Notes: generated by a model from the letters alone, not told the origin. 64,000 bases of DNA from Stenotrophomonas nitritireducens (GCF_001700965.1 NZ_CP016756.1:1612001-1676000), one strand, 5' to 3'. Positions 17,617 through 26,256 are shown, numbered from the stretch's first letter. Numbers and translations: made by a program.

Positions 17617-18690
17617 TCAGGCCGCGGCTTCCAGCTGGGCCCGGCGACGGCTGCGAACCGCATCGGCCAGGCGCTCCAGCACCTGCACGGTGCTGTCCCA
17701 GTCGATGCAGCCGTCGGTGATGCTCTGGCCGTAGACCAGTGGCTGGCCTTCGACCAGGTCCTGGCGGCCGGCCACCAGGTGGCTCTCCACCATCACCCCG
17801 ACAATGCGCTGCTCGCCGGCTTCCAGCTGGGCGGCGATGTCGTCGATCACCTTGGGCTGGTTTTCCGGCTTCTTGCTGCTGTTGGCATGGCTGGCGTCGA
17901 TCATCAGCCGCGCCGGCAGCTGCGACTTGGCCAGCACCTCGCTGGCGGCCTGCACGCTGGCCGCGTCGAAATTCGGGGTCTTGCCGCCGCGCAGGATCAC
18001 ATGGCAGTCCGGGTTGCCCTGGGTGGCCACGATGGCGGTGCCGCCTTCCTTGGTCACCGACAGGAAATGGTGCGGATGCGAGGCCGCGCCAACCGCATCG
18101 GTGGCGATCTTCACATCGCCGGTGGTGCCGTTCTTGAAGCCGACCGGGCACGACAGCCCGGAGGCCAGCTCGCGGTGCACCTGGCTTTCGGTGGTGCGCG
18201 CGCCGATTGCGCCCCAGGCCACCAGGTCGGCGATGTACTGCGGCGAGATCACATCGAGGAATTCCACGCCGGCCGGCAGGCCAAGGCGGTTGATGTCACG
18301 CAACAGGCCACGAGCAACGCGCAGGCCCTTGTTGATGTTGAAGCTGCCGTCCAGGTCCGGATCGTTGATCAGGCCCTTCCAGCCCACCGTGGTGCGCGGC
18401 TTTTCGAAGTACACGCGCATCACGATTTCGAGTTCACCACTGAGCGCATCACGCAGCGGACGCAGGCGCTGCGCATATTCCATCGCCGCCACCGGATCGT
18501 GGATGGAACACGGGCCCACCACCACCGCAAGCCGGTCATCCTGGCCGTGCAGGATGCGGTGCAGCGAGGCGCGGGCATCGGCCACGGTCTGCGAGGCCTG
18601 CTCGTCACAGGGCAACAGCGACAGCAGCTGCGCCGGTGAGGTGAGTGGTTCAAGTTTGCGGATGCGAAGATCGTCGGTGTGGGGGGGCAT
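17617..18690 (-). CDS. aroG: 3-deoxy-7-phosphoheptulonate (DAHP) synthase, class I
   Basis: 357 residues from ATG 18690, with GGAG upstream; E. coli AroG/F/H are 350-356. It joins phosphoenolpyruvate and erythrose-4-phosphate, the first step to aromatic amino acids. Motifs: GPCSIHD (59-65, metal Cys61), FEKPRTTVGWKGLINDP (95-111), GARTTESQVHRELASGL (163-179), GFKNGTTGD and DASHANSSKKPENQ with the metal-binding His. It is of the E. coli-like class I-alpha group, usually feedback-inhibited by one aromatic amino acid; which one cannot be read here. The 5' region encodes an aromatic-rich leader and a terminator, so transcription attenuation is very likely. The symbol aroG is generic. Confidence 0.95.
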   Translation of the reverse strand: MPPHTDDLRIRKLEPLTSPAQLLSLLPCDEQASQTVADARASLHRILHGQDDRLAVVVGPCSIHDPVAAMEYAQRLRPLRDALSGELEIVMRVYFEKPRTTVGWKGLINDPDLDGSFNINKGLRVARGLLRDINRLGLPAGVEFLDVISPQYIADLVAWGAIGARTTESQVHRELASGLSCPVGFKNGTTGDVKIATDAVGAASHPHHFLSVTKEGGTAIVATQGNPDCHVILRGGKTPNFDAASVQAASEVLAKSQLPARLMIDASHANSSKKPENQPKVIDDIAAQLEAGEQRIVGVMVESHLVAGRQDLVEGQPLVYGQSITDGCIDWDSTVQVLERLADAVRSRRRAQLEAAA

Positions 18691-18743
18691 GGGGGGTCTC
18701 CAGTTCAAAACAGTGAATGGTTCTGCCCCAGCGTGGCGGCATG

Positions 18744-18774
18744 AAAAAAGCCGCCAGGTTCGCTGGCGGCTTTT
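18744..18774 (-). terminator. Attenuator terminator in the DAHP synthase leader
   Basis: On the minus strand AAAAGCCGCCAG, loop CGAAC, CTGGCGGCTTTTTT: an 8-bp GC stem, A/T extension and six T, 53 bases before the synthase start. The ascending arm (GCCGCCAGCG, 18761-18770) can instead pair with GCTGGCGG of the leader at 18821-18828, giving the antiterminator. Confidence 0.88.
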
Positions 18775-18797
18775 CGGGAATGCATCTGAAAGTTTCT

Positions 18798-18878
18798 TCA
18801 GGGTAAGCGCAGTCCTTCCTCCGCCAGCGGCTTGGGAAAGTAATACCAAAAATAAAAGCTGGCGCGGGCTGCGTTCAT
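18798..18878 (-). CDS. Aromatic leader peptide of the DAHP synthase attenuator
   Basis: 26 codons from ATG 18878 to TGA 18798; residues 8-14 read FYFWYYF, seven aromatic residues in a row covering Phe, Tyr and Trp. An in-frame ATG at 18887 could add three residues. No good ribosome site is seen. Three alternative pairings exist: segment 1 CGCCAGC (18858-18864, just before the aromatic codons) with segment 2 GCTGGCG (18822-18828); segment 2 with the terminator's ascending arm (segment 3); segment 3 with segment 4. Ribosome stalling at the aromatic codons would mask segment 1, favour the 2:3 antiterminator and allow transcription into the synthase gene. Too short for most gene finders. Confidence 0.85.
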   Translation of the reverse strand: MNAARASFYFWYYFPKPLAEEGLRLP

Positions 18879-18951
18879 GGGAAGCATTGATAACACGGTT
18901 TTTTGTGCGATGCGACAGTTTCAGCGGCAACAGAGCGTGCCGTCGTCAGGT

Positions 18952-19467
18952 TCAGCTTGTAGGTGCGAGCAGCAGCACCTCGCCATTCCAGCTGGCATCC
19001 GGTTGCTGGGTGAGGCTCATCTCGGCCAGGCCCACACCCTTGCCCTGCAACGCCTGCAGCCATGCCAGCAAGGCAGCGGGCGGGCCTTCCACGGCCACCG
19101 CGATCCGCTGATCCGGACGTTGCTGCACCTGGCGCAGCGTCAGCCCCTGTTCGGCGGCCAACGCGGACAGCACGGCTGGCACCTGTGCGGCTTTCAACAT
19201 CCCGCGCAGCTGCGCGCCGGCCACCAGGCGTGGTGCATTGGCGCGCAGATAGGCCTGCAGCTGTTGTTCGGCGGCGACATTTGCCCGGGCCTGCTGCAAG
19301 GCGGCGCGGCTTGGCTGCCACGCGCCGAACCACACCGCCAGCAGCACGGCGAAGGCCAGCAACGCCTGCAATGCGATGCGGTCACGGGGCGCAAGCGCCG
19401 CCCAGCGCGTGTCGATCAGATGACGCACGGCATTGCCCGCGCCGCTGCGTGAAGAGGTCATGTTCAT
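18952..19467 (-). CDS. gspM: Type II secretion inner-membrane protein GspM (XpsM)
   Basis: 171 residues: a short cytoplasmic N-terminus, one transmembrane helix (ALQALLAFAVLLAVWFGAW, about 32-50), then a periplasmic domain with a coiled-coil-like start (AALQQARANVAAEQQLQAYL) and a ferredoxin-like C-terminal part (LRGMLKAAQVPAVLSALAAEQGLTLRQVQQRPDQRIAVAVEGPPAALLAWLQAL). GspM partners GspL in the assembly platform. Last gene of the minus-strand run gspE-F-G-H-I-J-K-L-M, overlapping gspL by four bases. The order is that of the Xanthomonas xps cluster. Confidence 0.88.
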   Translation of the reverse strand: MNMTSSRSGAGNAVRHLIDTRWAALAPRDRIALQALLAFAVLLAVWFGAWQPSRAALQQARANVAAEQQLQAYLRANAPRLVAGAQLRGMLKAAQVPAVLSALAAEQGLTLRQVQQRPDQRIAVAVEGPPAALLAWLQALQGKGVGLAEMSLTQQPDASWNGEVLLLAPTS

Positions 19468-20621
19468 TGTGTGGTGCTCAGGTTGAGTTGCATGCCGCCG
19501 TCATCCAGCAGCGAGGCTTTCAGTTGCAGCGGCTTGGCCCGCAGGCGCTGTTGCAGTGCTTCAAACGCGGCGGCGTCACCGCCCTGCAACTGCAATGACA
19601 ACTCACCCGTGCCGGCCTGGAACTGCAAGCGCCGCACCTGCATGCCGGACTCGCCCGGCATCGCTTCGGCAACACTGGCCAGCAACGCATCCAGGCGCGC
19701 GCTGGATGCGCCCTGCTGCAGGCGCTGGTCGAACTGGGCCTTCAGATTGACGATGCGGTGTTCTTCCGGGAACAAGCCCTTGAAGATGGATTCATTGACT
19801 TGCCGGTAACCGGCCGCTTGTTGCTGCAGCAGCCAGATATGCGCGCCATCAAAGGCCAGCTGCGCCACCAGCACCGCCGCCAGCGCCCACGCTGCCGGCT
19901 TCCAGTGCCGCAGCTGCAGGCGCGATGCCGGTGCAAGGCTGCCCTGCGCAAGATTCAGCGCGTGTGGACTCTGCGCCACCATCCAGGCCGGCAGCGCGCC
20001 ATCCAGCGGCTGCAGGCTGACATCGGCGGCAAGCGGCAATTGTGGCGTGACATCGCTGGCATGCACTACCCGGCAAGGTAGCGACAACCGTTCCAGTACC
20101 GCCGGCAGCTGCGCCGGCGTCAGCGCCAGGCGCAGCTCATCGGTTCCGGCCAACAGGCAACGCTGATTGTGCCAGCACAGCGTGGGGACATCGTTGGGTA
20201 GCAGGTCCGCATCCACATGGATCGCGCTGACCTGTGCGCCCTTGCCGCGCAGGCACTGCAACCAACCCTCCAGCAGGCTGCGGTTGATCGCAACCACGCG
20301 TTGGCGGCCATCGCTCAAGGTTTCACCCAGCGCCAGATGCAGGTCTTCCACATCCTCGGCCAACAAGGGCTCCACCGCATACGGCAATGCCTTGCGCTGC
20401 CAGTGCGCATTGCCTGCCGGCAGGTTCACCGCGCAGCTGGCCACATGTTCAACTGGCACGATCAAGGCAATGGCGCGGCCCTTGAGTCTTGCCAGGGCAT
20501 CGACCAAGGGCAGCCGTGCGGTCTGCTGGCCATCGCTCCAGGTCACCTGCAGGTCGTCATCCAGGTGCGCGCTGCACCAGGCGGGCAGGAACAGGCATGG
20601 CAATGCCGACGGCGACTTCAT
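19464..20621 (-). CDS. gspL: Type II secretion protein GspL (XpsL)
   Basis: 385 residues. The cytoplasmic actin-like part (VALIVPVEHVASCAVNLP, ALPYAVEPLLAEDVEDLHLALGE) is followed by one transmembrane helix near 250-270 (PAAWALAAVLVAQLAFDGAHIWLL) and a periplasmic ferredoxin-like domain. The cytoplasmic domain holds the GspE ATPase at the membrane and the periplasmic part pairs with GspM. Coupled by four-base overlaps to gspK upstream and gspM downstream. Confidence 0.9.
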   Translation of the reverse strand: MKSPSALPCLFLPAWCSAHLDDDLQVTWSDGQQTARLPLVDALARLKGRAIALIVPVEHVASCAVNLPAGNAHWQRKALPYAVEPLLAEDVEDLHLALGETLSDGRQRVVAINRSLLEGWLQCLRGKGAQVSAIHVDADLLPNDVPTLCWHNQRCLLAGTDELRLALTPAQLPAVLERLSLPCRVVHASDVTPQLPLAADVSLQPLDGALPAWMVAQSPHALNLAQGSLAPASRLQLRHWKPAAWALAAVLVAQLAFDGAHIWLLQQQAAGYRQVNESIFKGLFPEEHRIVNLKAQFDQRLQQGASSARLDALLASVAEAMPGESGMQVRRLQFQAGTGELSLQLQGGDAAAFEALQQRLRAKPLQLKASLLDDGGMQLNLSTTQ

Positions 20622-21562
20622 CGATCTTTCTCCGGAAAAACAGGGGGGACCAGCTGGCGTGCGACCACCTGGGCGGTGCCTGCATCGCGATACAGCACGC
20701 TGAGCAGCCGCAGCCGCCGCTCACCGATGGCGACTTCGCTGCTGGCCTGGAACCAGTTGCTGCGCACCGCCAAACCATTCCTGGCGACTTGCCGGCGTTG
20801 CAGCAATGGCTGCGCGAGCAGGCCATCAACGCTGGCAAAGCCCGAACCCCCACGCGCTTCGGCTAGCCGCCGGCCATCGGCCAGTGCCAGCCCATCGGCA
20901 AGGCTGGCCAGCACCCAGGGGTCGGCGGTATTGAGATTGAGCGTGGCGTTGGCAGGCAATGCAGTGACATGCGGCAACAGCCGCTGATAGGCGGCCTCAT
21001 CGAACCCTGCAAGCAGGCGCAGCTCGCTGACATCGGTGAGTGCGCGCCGCGCGGCGCAGTAGTTCGGTTCGCGGCGCTGGTAGCTGCGCTCGGCCTGCAG
21101 GCGGAGCGCATCCGGGGCCAGCGCCGGGGCGATCCACGCCACCGGTTGCCACGCCAGTTGCGGATCCAGCCGCAACAACACCAACAGCCGTTGCAGGCGG
21201 GCGAAGGCATCGGCATCCACCTGCCCGCCCTGGACCACGCTGTTGAGATTGAAACGCCCACTCAGGTCCTCGATGGACAGGCTCAGGCCGCCGCCGTCCA
21301 GCGGATACAGCGGCAACGGCTGCGCCCAGGTTTCGGCGAGATGATCACTGGCCGTGCCCTGGCGCAGATCGGCTGCCAGCAGTGCGATCGCCAGCTGTTC
21401 ACCGCCGCGTGCGTACTGCCAGGCCTGCCGCGCATGCAGCTGGTTGGCGGTGCCGCGGATCGACAACTGCTGGCGGGTGACCAGTGCCGCGCAGACGGTG
21501 GCGGCCAGCGCCACCACCAGCAGCACGGTGATCAACGCAACCCCGTGTTGGAAGCGTTTCAT
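20618..21562 (-). CDS. gspK: Type II secretion minor pseudopilin GspK (XpsK)
   Basis: 314 residues from ATG 21562, normal for GspK. The pseudopilin start is KRFQHGVALITVLLVVALAA: prepilin cleavage after Gly, and a non-Glu residue at +5, which is typical of GspK. Later segments SIEDLSGRFNLNSVVQGGQ, LPANATLNLNTADPWVLASLADGLALADGR are the family's helix-hairpin and salt-binding regions. With GspI and GspJ it forms the pseudopilus tip. Four-base overlaps with gspJ and gspL. Confidence 0.92.
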   Translation of the reverse strand: MKRFQHGVALITVLLVVALAATVCAALVTRQQLSIRGTANQLHARQAWQYARGGEQLAIALLAADLRQGTASDHLAETWAQPLPLYPLDGGGLSLSIEDLSGRFNLNSVVQGGQVDADAFARLQRLLVLLRLDPQLAWQPVAWIAPALAPDALRLQAERSYQRREPNYCAARRALTDVSELRLLAGFDEAAYQRLLPHVTALPANATLNLNTADPWVLASLADGLALADGRRLAEARGGSGFASVDGLLAQPLLQRRQVARNGLAVRSNWFQASSEVAIGERRLRLLSVLYRDAGTAQVVARQLVPPVFPEKDR

Positions 21563-22173
21563 GATGACCGCCCTGCCGGCAGCCCATCGGGCAGCAACAG
21601 CACGCGCCGCAGCACGCCAAAGCGGGTGTGTTCGATGCGCAGTTCCAGCGCGCGCGGCAGCGGCTGCGCGCCGTCGCCCTGCCACTGCGCACGCCACACG
21701 CCTTGCCGGTCGAGGTAACGCCACTGCACGGCGCTGACATCCTGCAGTGCCACCTGGTGCTGCGCGGCGGCGGCGTCGGCACGGTCCAGCACTGGCCAGT
21801 ATTCGCGGGCCAGCACGGTGCCCTCGTGGCGCCAACGCACGCGTTGCAGCTGCGCGCGCGGTGCGGCCAGCGGATTGCTCCAGCCGGCACGTGTCCATTG
21901 CAGGCCCTGCCCGTCCGGATCGCTCCAGAACGCGGGTTCCTCGTTGCCATCGGCATCCAGTACCGGGCGTTCCAGCGCCTGTTCGACATCCCGCTCAAGG
22001 CTGCTCATGGCGCGTACCAGTTGGCGCAGCTGCAGCTCCTGCTGACGGGCCTGCGCATCCACGCGCACTGCGCTGAGCAGCAGGCGATGGCTGGCAATAC
22101 CAACCAGGGCGAAGATCGCCACGGCGACCAGCAGTTCCAGCAAGGTGAAACCGGCAATGGCGCTGCGCTTCAC
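21559..22173 (-). CDS. gspJ: Type II secretion minor pseudopilin GspJ (XpsJ)
   Basis: 204 residues. Class III prepilin signal RSAIAGFTLLELLVAVAIFA with Gly-Phe cleavage and Glu at +5, then a globular part containing MSSLERDVEQALERPV and ALELRIEHTRFGVLRRVLLLPDG. GspJ is a tip component of the pseudopilus with GspI and GspK. Its start overlaps the gspI stop and its stop overlaps the gspK start, four bases each. Confidence 0.92.
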   Translation of the reverse strand: MKRSAIAGFTLLELLVAVAIFALVGIASHRLLLSAVRVDAQARQQELQLRQLVRAMSSLERDVEQALERPVLDADGNEEPAFWSDPDGQGLQWTRAGWSNPLAAPRAQLQRVRWRHEGTVLAREYWPVLDRADAAAAQHQVALQDVSAVQWRYLDRQGVWRAQWQGDGAQPLPRALELRIEHTRFGVLRRVLLLPDGLPAGRSS

Positions 22174-22532
22174 CGGCTGACTCCAACGAAACCGCTCAGG
22201 CTGACCCCGCCATCCTCGCCGGCGGCATCGCTTACCCGTATCCGCACCAGTCGCAGTTGCGGCTCGGCGGTGGCCTGGATATCGCGTTCCACCTTCCAGC
22301 GACGTGCGCCCTGCTCGACGGTGTCCTCGCTGATGCCCGGGGCTGCGACGCCCTGCAACTGCAGCTCGGCCAGCGTGGTATCAGCCAACCACCCGGCCAA
22401 CGCACGGTTCTCCAGCGCGCGCGCATTACGAACGTGTCGCTGCAGGGTGGCATGCACCATGGCGGCGACCACCGCCAGTATCGCCAGCGCCACCATCACT
22501 TCGAGCAGGGTGAACCCGCGCGTCTGCTTCAT
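22170..22532 (-). CDS. gspI: Type II secretion minor pseudopilin GspI (XpsI)
   Basis: 120 residues from ATG 22532. Prepilin leader KQTRGFTLLEVMVALAILAV with Gly-Phe cleavage and Glu at +5. Short globular domain with NRALAGWLADTTLAELQLQG and RRWKVERDIQATAEPQLRLVRIRV, matching GspI/XpsI, the protein that starts pseudopilus tip assembly. Overlaps gspH and gspJ by four bases each. A longer in-frame version (from 22640) would lie inside gspH and is unlikely. Confidence 0.92.
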   Translation of the reverse strand: MKQTRGFTLLEVMVALAILAVVAAMVHATLQRHVRNARALENRALAGWLADTTLAELQLQGVAAPGISEDTVEQGARRWKVERDIQATAEPQLRLVRIRVSDAAGEDGGVSLSGFVGVSR

Positions 22533-23041
22533 GGTGCTGACACCTGCTGCACCTGCAGCTCGCTCATGCCATCGCTGTCGATCCGGTAAACCAGGCCATG
22601 CCGGCTCGTATCCTTGATGCTGGCGCTGAACGGCGTCCACTGCGCCGAAGACGACAGCACGATCTGCGGCGCCGCGTCGGCATCCGGGCGTGCGCTCAGC
22701 GCGACCGGTGCGCCTTCCAGCAGCAGCGTCACCTCCAGGTTCTGCGGCAGCTGGCGTGGTGCCCAGCCTGGCTGCACAATCCAGCGTCCTGCGCGGTTAT
22801 CGTAGGCGCGCATCTCATACCCGTGCATGCCGAGGCGGATGCCGTACTCACGGTTGTCCAGCACCGCTTCATCGGCAAGCAGGCGCACTACCGCCGCCAT
22901 CCGCTCGGTCTCTTCGCGCAGCGCATAGCCATCGCCACGCGCGGTGGCGACCAGCTCCACCGCCGCTGCCAGCACGCCGACGATCACCACGACCACCAGC
23001 ACTTCAACCAGGGTGAAGCCGCGCGCCCGCACCACCGTCAA
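22529..23041 (-). CDS. gspH: Type II secretion minor pseudopilin GspH (XpsH)
   Basis: 170 residues if started at TTG 23041, which overlaps the gspG stop as TTGA; GTG codons at 23035 and 23032 are alternatives. All give a short leader before RARGFTLVEVLVVVVIVGVL, a prepilin signal with Gly-Phe cleavage and Glu at +5. The globular domain contains ERMAAVVRLLADEAVLDNREYGIRLGMHGYEMRAY, typical of GspH, which links the pseudopilus shaft (GspG) to the tip. Confidence 0.88.
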   Translation of the reverse strand: MTVVRARGFTLVEVLVVVVIVGVLAAAVELVATARGDGYALREETERMAAVVRLLADEAVLDNREYGIRLGMHGYEMRAYDNRAGRWIVQPGWAPRQLPQNLEVTLLLEGAPVALSARPDADAAPQIVLSSSAQWTPFSASIKDTSRHGLVYRIDSDGMSELQVQQVSAP

Positions 23042-23466
23042 AGGTCCCGGCTGTCCAGGTCCGCGTCCAGTCCCTGCCCGCCTTCGCGGCCATCGGCGCC
23101 ATGGCTCCACAGGTCGTAGGCGCCCTTGCTGCCCGGCGCCAGGTACAGATACGGGTTGCCCCAAGGATCAACCGGCATGCGCGCCAGATAGCCTTCCGGG
23201 TTCCAGTTGTCGGCGCCGGTTGGCGGCCGCTGCACCAGCGCTTCCAGGCCCTGTTGAGTGTCCGGATAGCTGCGGTTGTCGAGCCGGTACATCTCCAATG
23301 CAGAAGCAATCGCCTTCAGGTCGCCACGCGCGACGGTGACCTTGGCCTGGTCCGGCCGGCCCATCACCTTGGGCACCACCAGCGCGGCGAGAATGCCGAT
23401 GATCACCACCACCACCATGATCTCGATCAGGGTGAAGCCGCCCTGGCGTCTTGCAATTGCACTCAT
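23038..23466 (-). CDS. gspG: Type II secretion major pseudopilin GspG (XpsG)
   Basis: 142 residues, very conserved. Leader MSAIARRQGG is cut before Phe11, with Glu15 at +5 of the mature protein, then a long hydrophobic helix. The C-terminal domain keeps the family signature DLKAIASALEMYRLDNRSYP, TQQGLEALVQRP, YLARMPVDPWGNPYLYLAPG and a calcium-binding type loop. GspG polymerises into the pseudopilus that pushes substrates through the secretin. Seven bases separate it from gspF. Confidence 0.96.
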   Translation of the reverse strand: MSAIARRQGGFTLIEIMVVVVIIGILAALVVPKVMGRPDQAKVTVARGDLKAIASALEMYRLDNRSYPDTQQGLEALVQRPPTGADNWNPEGYLARMPVDPWGNPYLYLAPGSKGAYDLWSHGADGREGGQGLDADLDSRDL

Positions 23467-23473
23467 AACCGTT

Positions 23474-24679
23474 TCAACCCACTAGTTGGTTCAAGGACAT
23501 GATCGGCAGCAGGATGGCCAGCACGATCAACAACACCACCACGCCCATCAGCACCAGCATGAAGGGCTCGAACAAGCCGACCAGCAGGGCGATGCGCGCG
23601 GCCAGATCGGTTTCCTGGTTGCGCGCGGCACGGGCCAGCATCGCGTCCAGCTCGCCGGATTTCTCGCCTGCCGCAACCATGTGCAGCAGCATCGGCGGCA
23701 GCGGCGTGTGCTGTTCCAGCGCACGGGTCAGGCTGCCGCCTTCGCGCACCACCAGCTCGGACTGCAGCAGGCCGGCCTTGATGCATTGGTTGCCCACTAC
23801 CTGGGCGGCGATGCGCAGTGCTTCCACCAAGGGCACGCCGCTGCGCGCCAGAATGGCCAGGGTGGACGCGAAGCGGGCACTGTCCAGATCCCGCAGCAGC
23901 AGGCCGAACAGGGGCAGTTTCAGCAACGCGGTATCCCAGCGCAGGCGGTTGGCGGGTTGCTGCAGCGCGCGCCACAGCAGCACTGCGGAGATGACCAGCA
24001 GCGGCAGCAGCCACGGCCCCCACTGGGTGACCGCGTTGCTGGTAGCCACCAGCGCGCGGGTAAGCCAGGGCAGCGCCTGGCCGGAGTCGACGAAGACGTC
24101 GATCACATCCGGCACCACATAGCCGAGCAGAAAGCCGACGATCAGGCTCGCAACCACCAGCAAGATCAGCGGGTAGAGCAAGGCCAGCTGGATCCGCTGA
24201 CGCGATTGCTGGCGTTGTTCGGTGTAGTCGGCCAGCTGCTCCAGCACTACGCCCAGATGGCCGCGCTCACCGGCAGCAACCATGCTGCGGTAGATCGTGG
24301 GAAACGCACGCGGATACGCGGCGAGCGCTGCAGCCAGCCCATGTCCTTCCAGAATCCTGCCGCGCACCGCCAGCAAAGTCGCGCGTATGCGCGGTTTGCT
24401 GGTCTGTGCGGCCACCGCGCGCAAAGCTTCTTCCACCGGCAAGGCAGCCTGCACCAGCGTGGCCAGCTGCCGGGTCAGCAGGGCCAGCTCGCTGCTGCCG
24501 ATACGGCCACCGCCGGTGGCCGTGGTGCCGCCATCACGCGCAGCGGCCGCATCCACCTGCACCGGCGCAAGATTGCGCTCACGCAGCTGTTGCCGCGCCT
24601 GGCGGGCACTGTCTGCCTCCAGCACGCCTTTGTGCCTGCGGCCGTCAGCCGACAGTGCCAGGTATTCGAACGCCGCCAT
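23474..24679 (-). CDS. gspF: Type II secretion inner-membrane platform protein GspF (XpsF)
   Basis: 401 residues from ATG 24679. Starts MAAFEYLALSADGRRHKGVL as in GspF/PilC. Two homologous cytoplasmic helical domains (ELALLTRQLATLVQAALPVEEALRAV and ARFASTLAILARSGVPLVEALRIA) each precede membrane segments (LLYPLILLVVASLIVGFLLGYV; LLPLLVISAVLLWRAL; FMLVLMGVVVLLIVLAILLPI). It forms the polytopic core of the assembly platform rotated by GspE. Lies 28 bases after gspE. Confidence 0.95.
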   Translation of the reverse strand: MAAFEYLALSADGRRHKGVLEADSARQARQQLRERNLAPVQVDAAAARDGGTTATGGGRIGSSELALLTRQLATLVQAALPVEEALRAVAAQTSKPRIRATLLAVRGRILEGHGLAAALAAYPRAFPTIYRSMVAAGERGHLGVVLEQLADYTEQRQQSRQRIQLALLYPLILLVVASLIVGFLLGYVVPDVIDVFVDSGQALPWLTRALVATSNAVTQWGPWLLPLLVISAVLLWRALQQPANRLRWDTALLKLPLFGLLLRDLDSARFASTLAILARSGVPLVEALRIAAQVVGNQCIKAGLLQSELVVREGGSLTRALEQHTPLPPMLLHMVAAGEKSGELDAMLARAARNQETDLAARIALLVGLFEPFMLVLMGVVVLLIVLAILLPIMSLNQLVG

Positions 24680-24707
24680 CAGCGCCCCCTCTGTTGCGGG
24701 TGCAGGC

Positions 24708-26216
24708 TCACAGGTCGCGCCCAACCCGCAGTACTTCTTCCAGCGTGGTCACGCCGTCGAGCACCTTGGCGCGGCCATCGTCCAGCATCGATGGCCCCTG
24801 CCGGCGCGCCTGCGCCAGCAGCTCGGCTTCGCCGGCACCGGCATGCACAAGCGCACGCAGCTCGGGGCCGAACTCGACCAGCTCGTAGATGCCGGTACGG
24901 CCGCGATAGCCCTGGCCGTTGCAGTGCTCACAGCCGACCGGGCGGAACAGCAGCGGCCGCTGCCAGGGCTCCATTTCCAACTGCGCACATTCGGCGGTGG
25001 AGGCCGGCGTCACCACCCGGCACTTGGGGCACAGCCGGCGTACCAGCCGCTGTGCCAGCACGCCAAGCAGCGAGGAGGACAGCAGGAACGACTCCACGCC
25101 CATGTCCAGCAGGCGGGTGACCGCACCCACCGCGCTGTTGGTATGCAGCGTGGACAGCAGCAGATGGCCAGTAAGCGAGGCCTGCACGGCGATGCGTGCG
25201 GTTTCGTTGTCACGGATCTCGCCGACCATCAATACATCCGGATCCTGCCGCAGGATGGCGCGCAGGCCACGCGCGAAGGTCATCTCGATGCGGCTGTTGA
25301 CCTGGGTCTGGCCGACGCCATCGAGGTGGTACTCAATGGGATCTTCGACGGTGAGGATGTTGCGCTGGCGGTTGTTGATCGCACGCAGCCCCGCATACAA
25401 CGTGGTGCTCTTGCCGGCACCGGTGGGGCCGGTGACCAGCACGATGCCGTGCGGGCGGCACAGCATGGCCTGCATTACACCGACATCGCGCACGCGCATG
25501 CCCAGGTGCTGCAACGACAATTTGCCGGACTGCTTGTCCAGCAGTCGCAGCACCACGCGCTCGCCATTGGCCGCCGGCAAGGTAGAGACACGGATGTCCA
25601 CCTCGCGCCCGCCCACGCGCACCGAAATGCGGCCATCCTGCGGCAATCTTTTTTCGGCGATATCCAGCCGCGCCATCACCTTGATGCGCGATACCAGCAA
25701 GGCCGCCAGCTCGCGGCGTGGCTCCACCACGTCGCGCAGGATGCCATCCACGCGGAAGCGCACCACCAGCCTGCGTTCAAAGGTTTCGATATGGATATCG
25801 GATGCGCTTTCGGCCAATGCCTCGCCAAGCAGGGCGTTGATCAGGCGGATGATGGGGGCATCGTCCTGCTGGTCCAGCAGGTCTTCGACCTGTTCCAGGC
25901 CTTCCACCAGGCTGGCCAGATCCATGCTCTCGCCAAGCTCGTCGGCCATGCTCATGGCACTGCCGGAATCCTGCTGGTAGGCCTGCTGCAGCAGCTGCTC
26001 GAACATCTCGTCCGCCACCGTGTGCTGCACCAATGGCCGCCCGGCGATGCGTTGCGCTTCGGCCAACGCGCTCATCGTGGCATCGGCGCGGCACACCATC
26101 CGTGCATCGGCATCATCAAGCAGCACACCGTGCCGGCGTGCAAACGCGAACGGCAGGCGCGCCACAGGCACGCCGCCAGCAGCAGCCAGCGTTGCCGGGA
26201 GCTCCGTTTCAACCAT
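24708..26216 (-). CDS. gspE: Type II secretion ATPase GspE (XpsE)
   Basis: 502 residues. Walker A GPTGAGKST (263-271), Walker B DVLMVGEIRD (327-336), the Asp box ILTVEDPIEY, a His box STLHTNSAVGA, and a tetracysteine zinc site CPKC (396-399) with CEHC (429-432). The N-terminal part differs from short PilB-like forms but follows the XpsE layout. It hydrolyses ATP in the cytoplasm to drive pseudopilus assembly. First gene of the minus-strand operon, divergent from gspC; a strong hairpin lies 12 bases upstream of its ATG. Confidence 0.96.
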   Translation of the reverse strand: MVETELPATLAAAGGVPVARLPFAFARRHGVLLDDADARMVCRADATMSALAEAQRIAGRPLVQHTVADEMFEQLLQQAYQQDSGSAMSMADELGESMDLASLVEGLEQVEDLLDQQDDAPIIRLINALLGEALAESASDIHIETFERRLVVRFRVDGILRDVVEPRRELAALLVSRIKVMARLDIAEKRLPQDGRISVRVGGREVDIRVSTLPAANGERVVLRLLDKQSGKLSLQHLGMRVRDVGVMQAMLCRPHGIVLVTGPTGAGKSTTLYAGLRAINNRQRNILTVEDPIEYHLDGVGQTQVNSRIEMTFARGLRAILRQDPDVLMVGEIRDNETARIAVQASLTGHLLLSTLHTNSAVGAVTRLLDMGVESFLLSSSLLGVLAQRLVRRLCPKCRVVTPASTAECAQLEMEPWQRPLLFRPVGCEHCNGQGYRGRTGIYELVEFGPELRALVHAGAGEAELLAQARRQGPSMLDDGRAKVLDGVTTLEEVLRVGRDL

Positions 26217-26228
26217 CGATCACTGAAG

Positions 26229-26256
26229 GTGACATCGCTGCACGGAGCGATGTCAC
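26229..26256. promoter_or_regulatory. 11-bp perfect hairpin/palindrome before gspE
   Basis: GTGACATCGCT, loop GCACGG, AGCGATGTCAC. It ends 13 bases upstream of the gspE start, covering the place where a ribosome site is expected; no Shine-Dalgarno is visible. It could be an operator or an RNA hairpin that limits gspE translation. The rest of the gap to gspC (26257-26536) is AT-richer and probably carries both promoters, but no -35/-10 pair is convincing. Confidence 0.55.

Noticed and set aside
18691..18930. 80-residue N-terminal extension of DAHP synthase
   Set aside because: It overlaps the leader peptide and attenuator hairpin; ATG 18690 has a ribosome site and gives the usual 357 residues.
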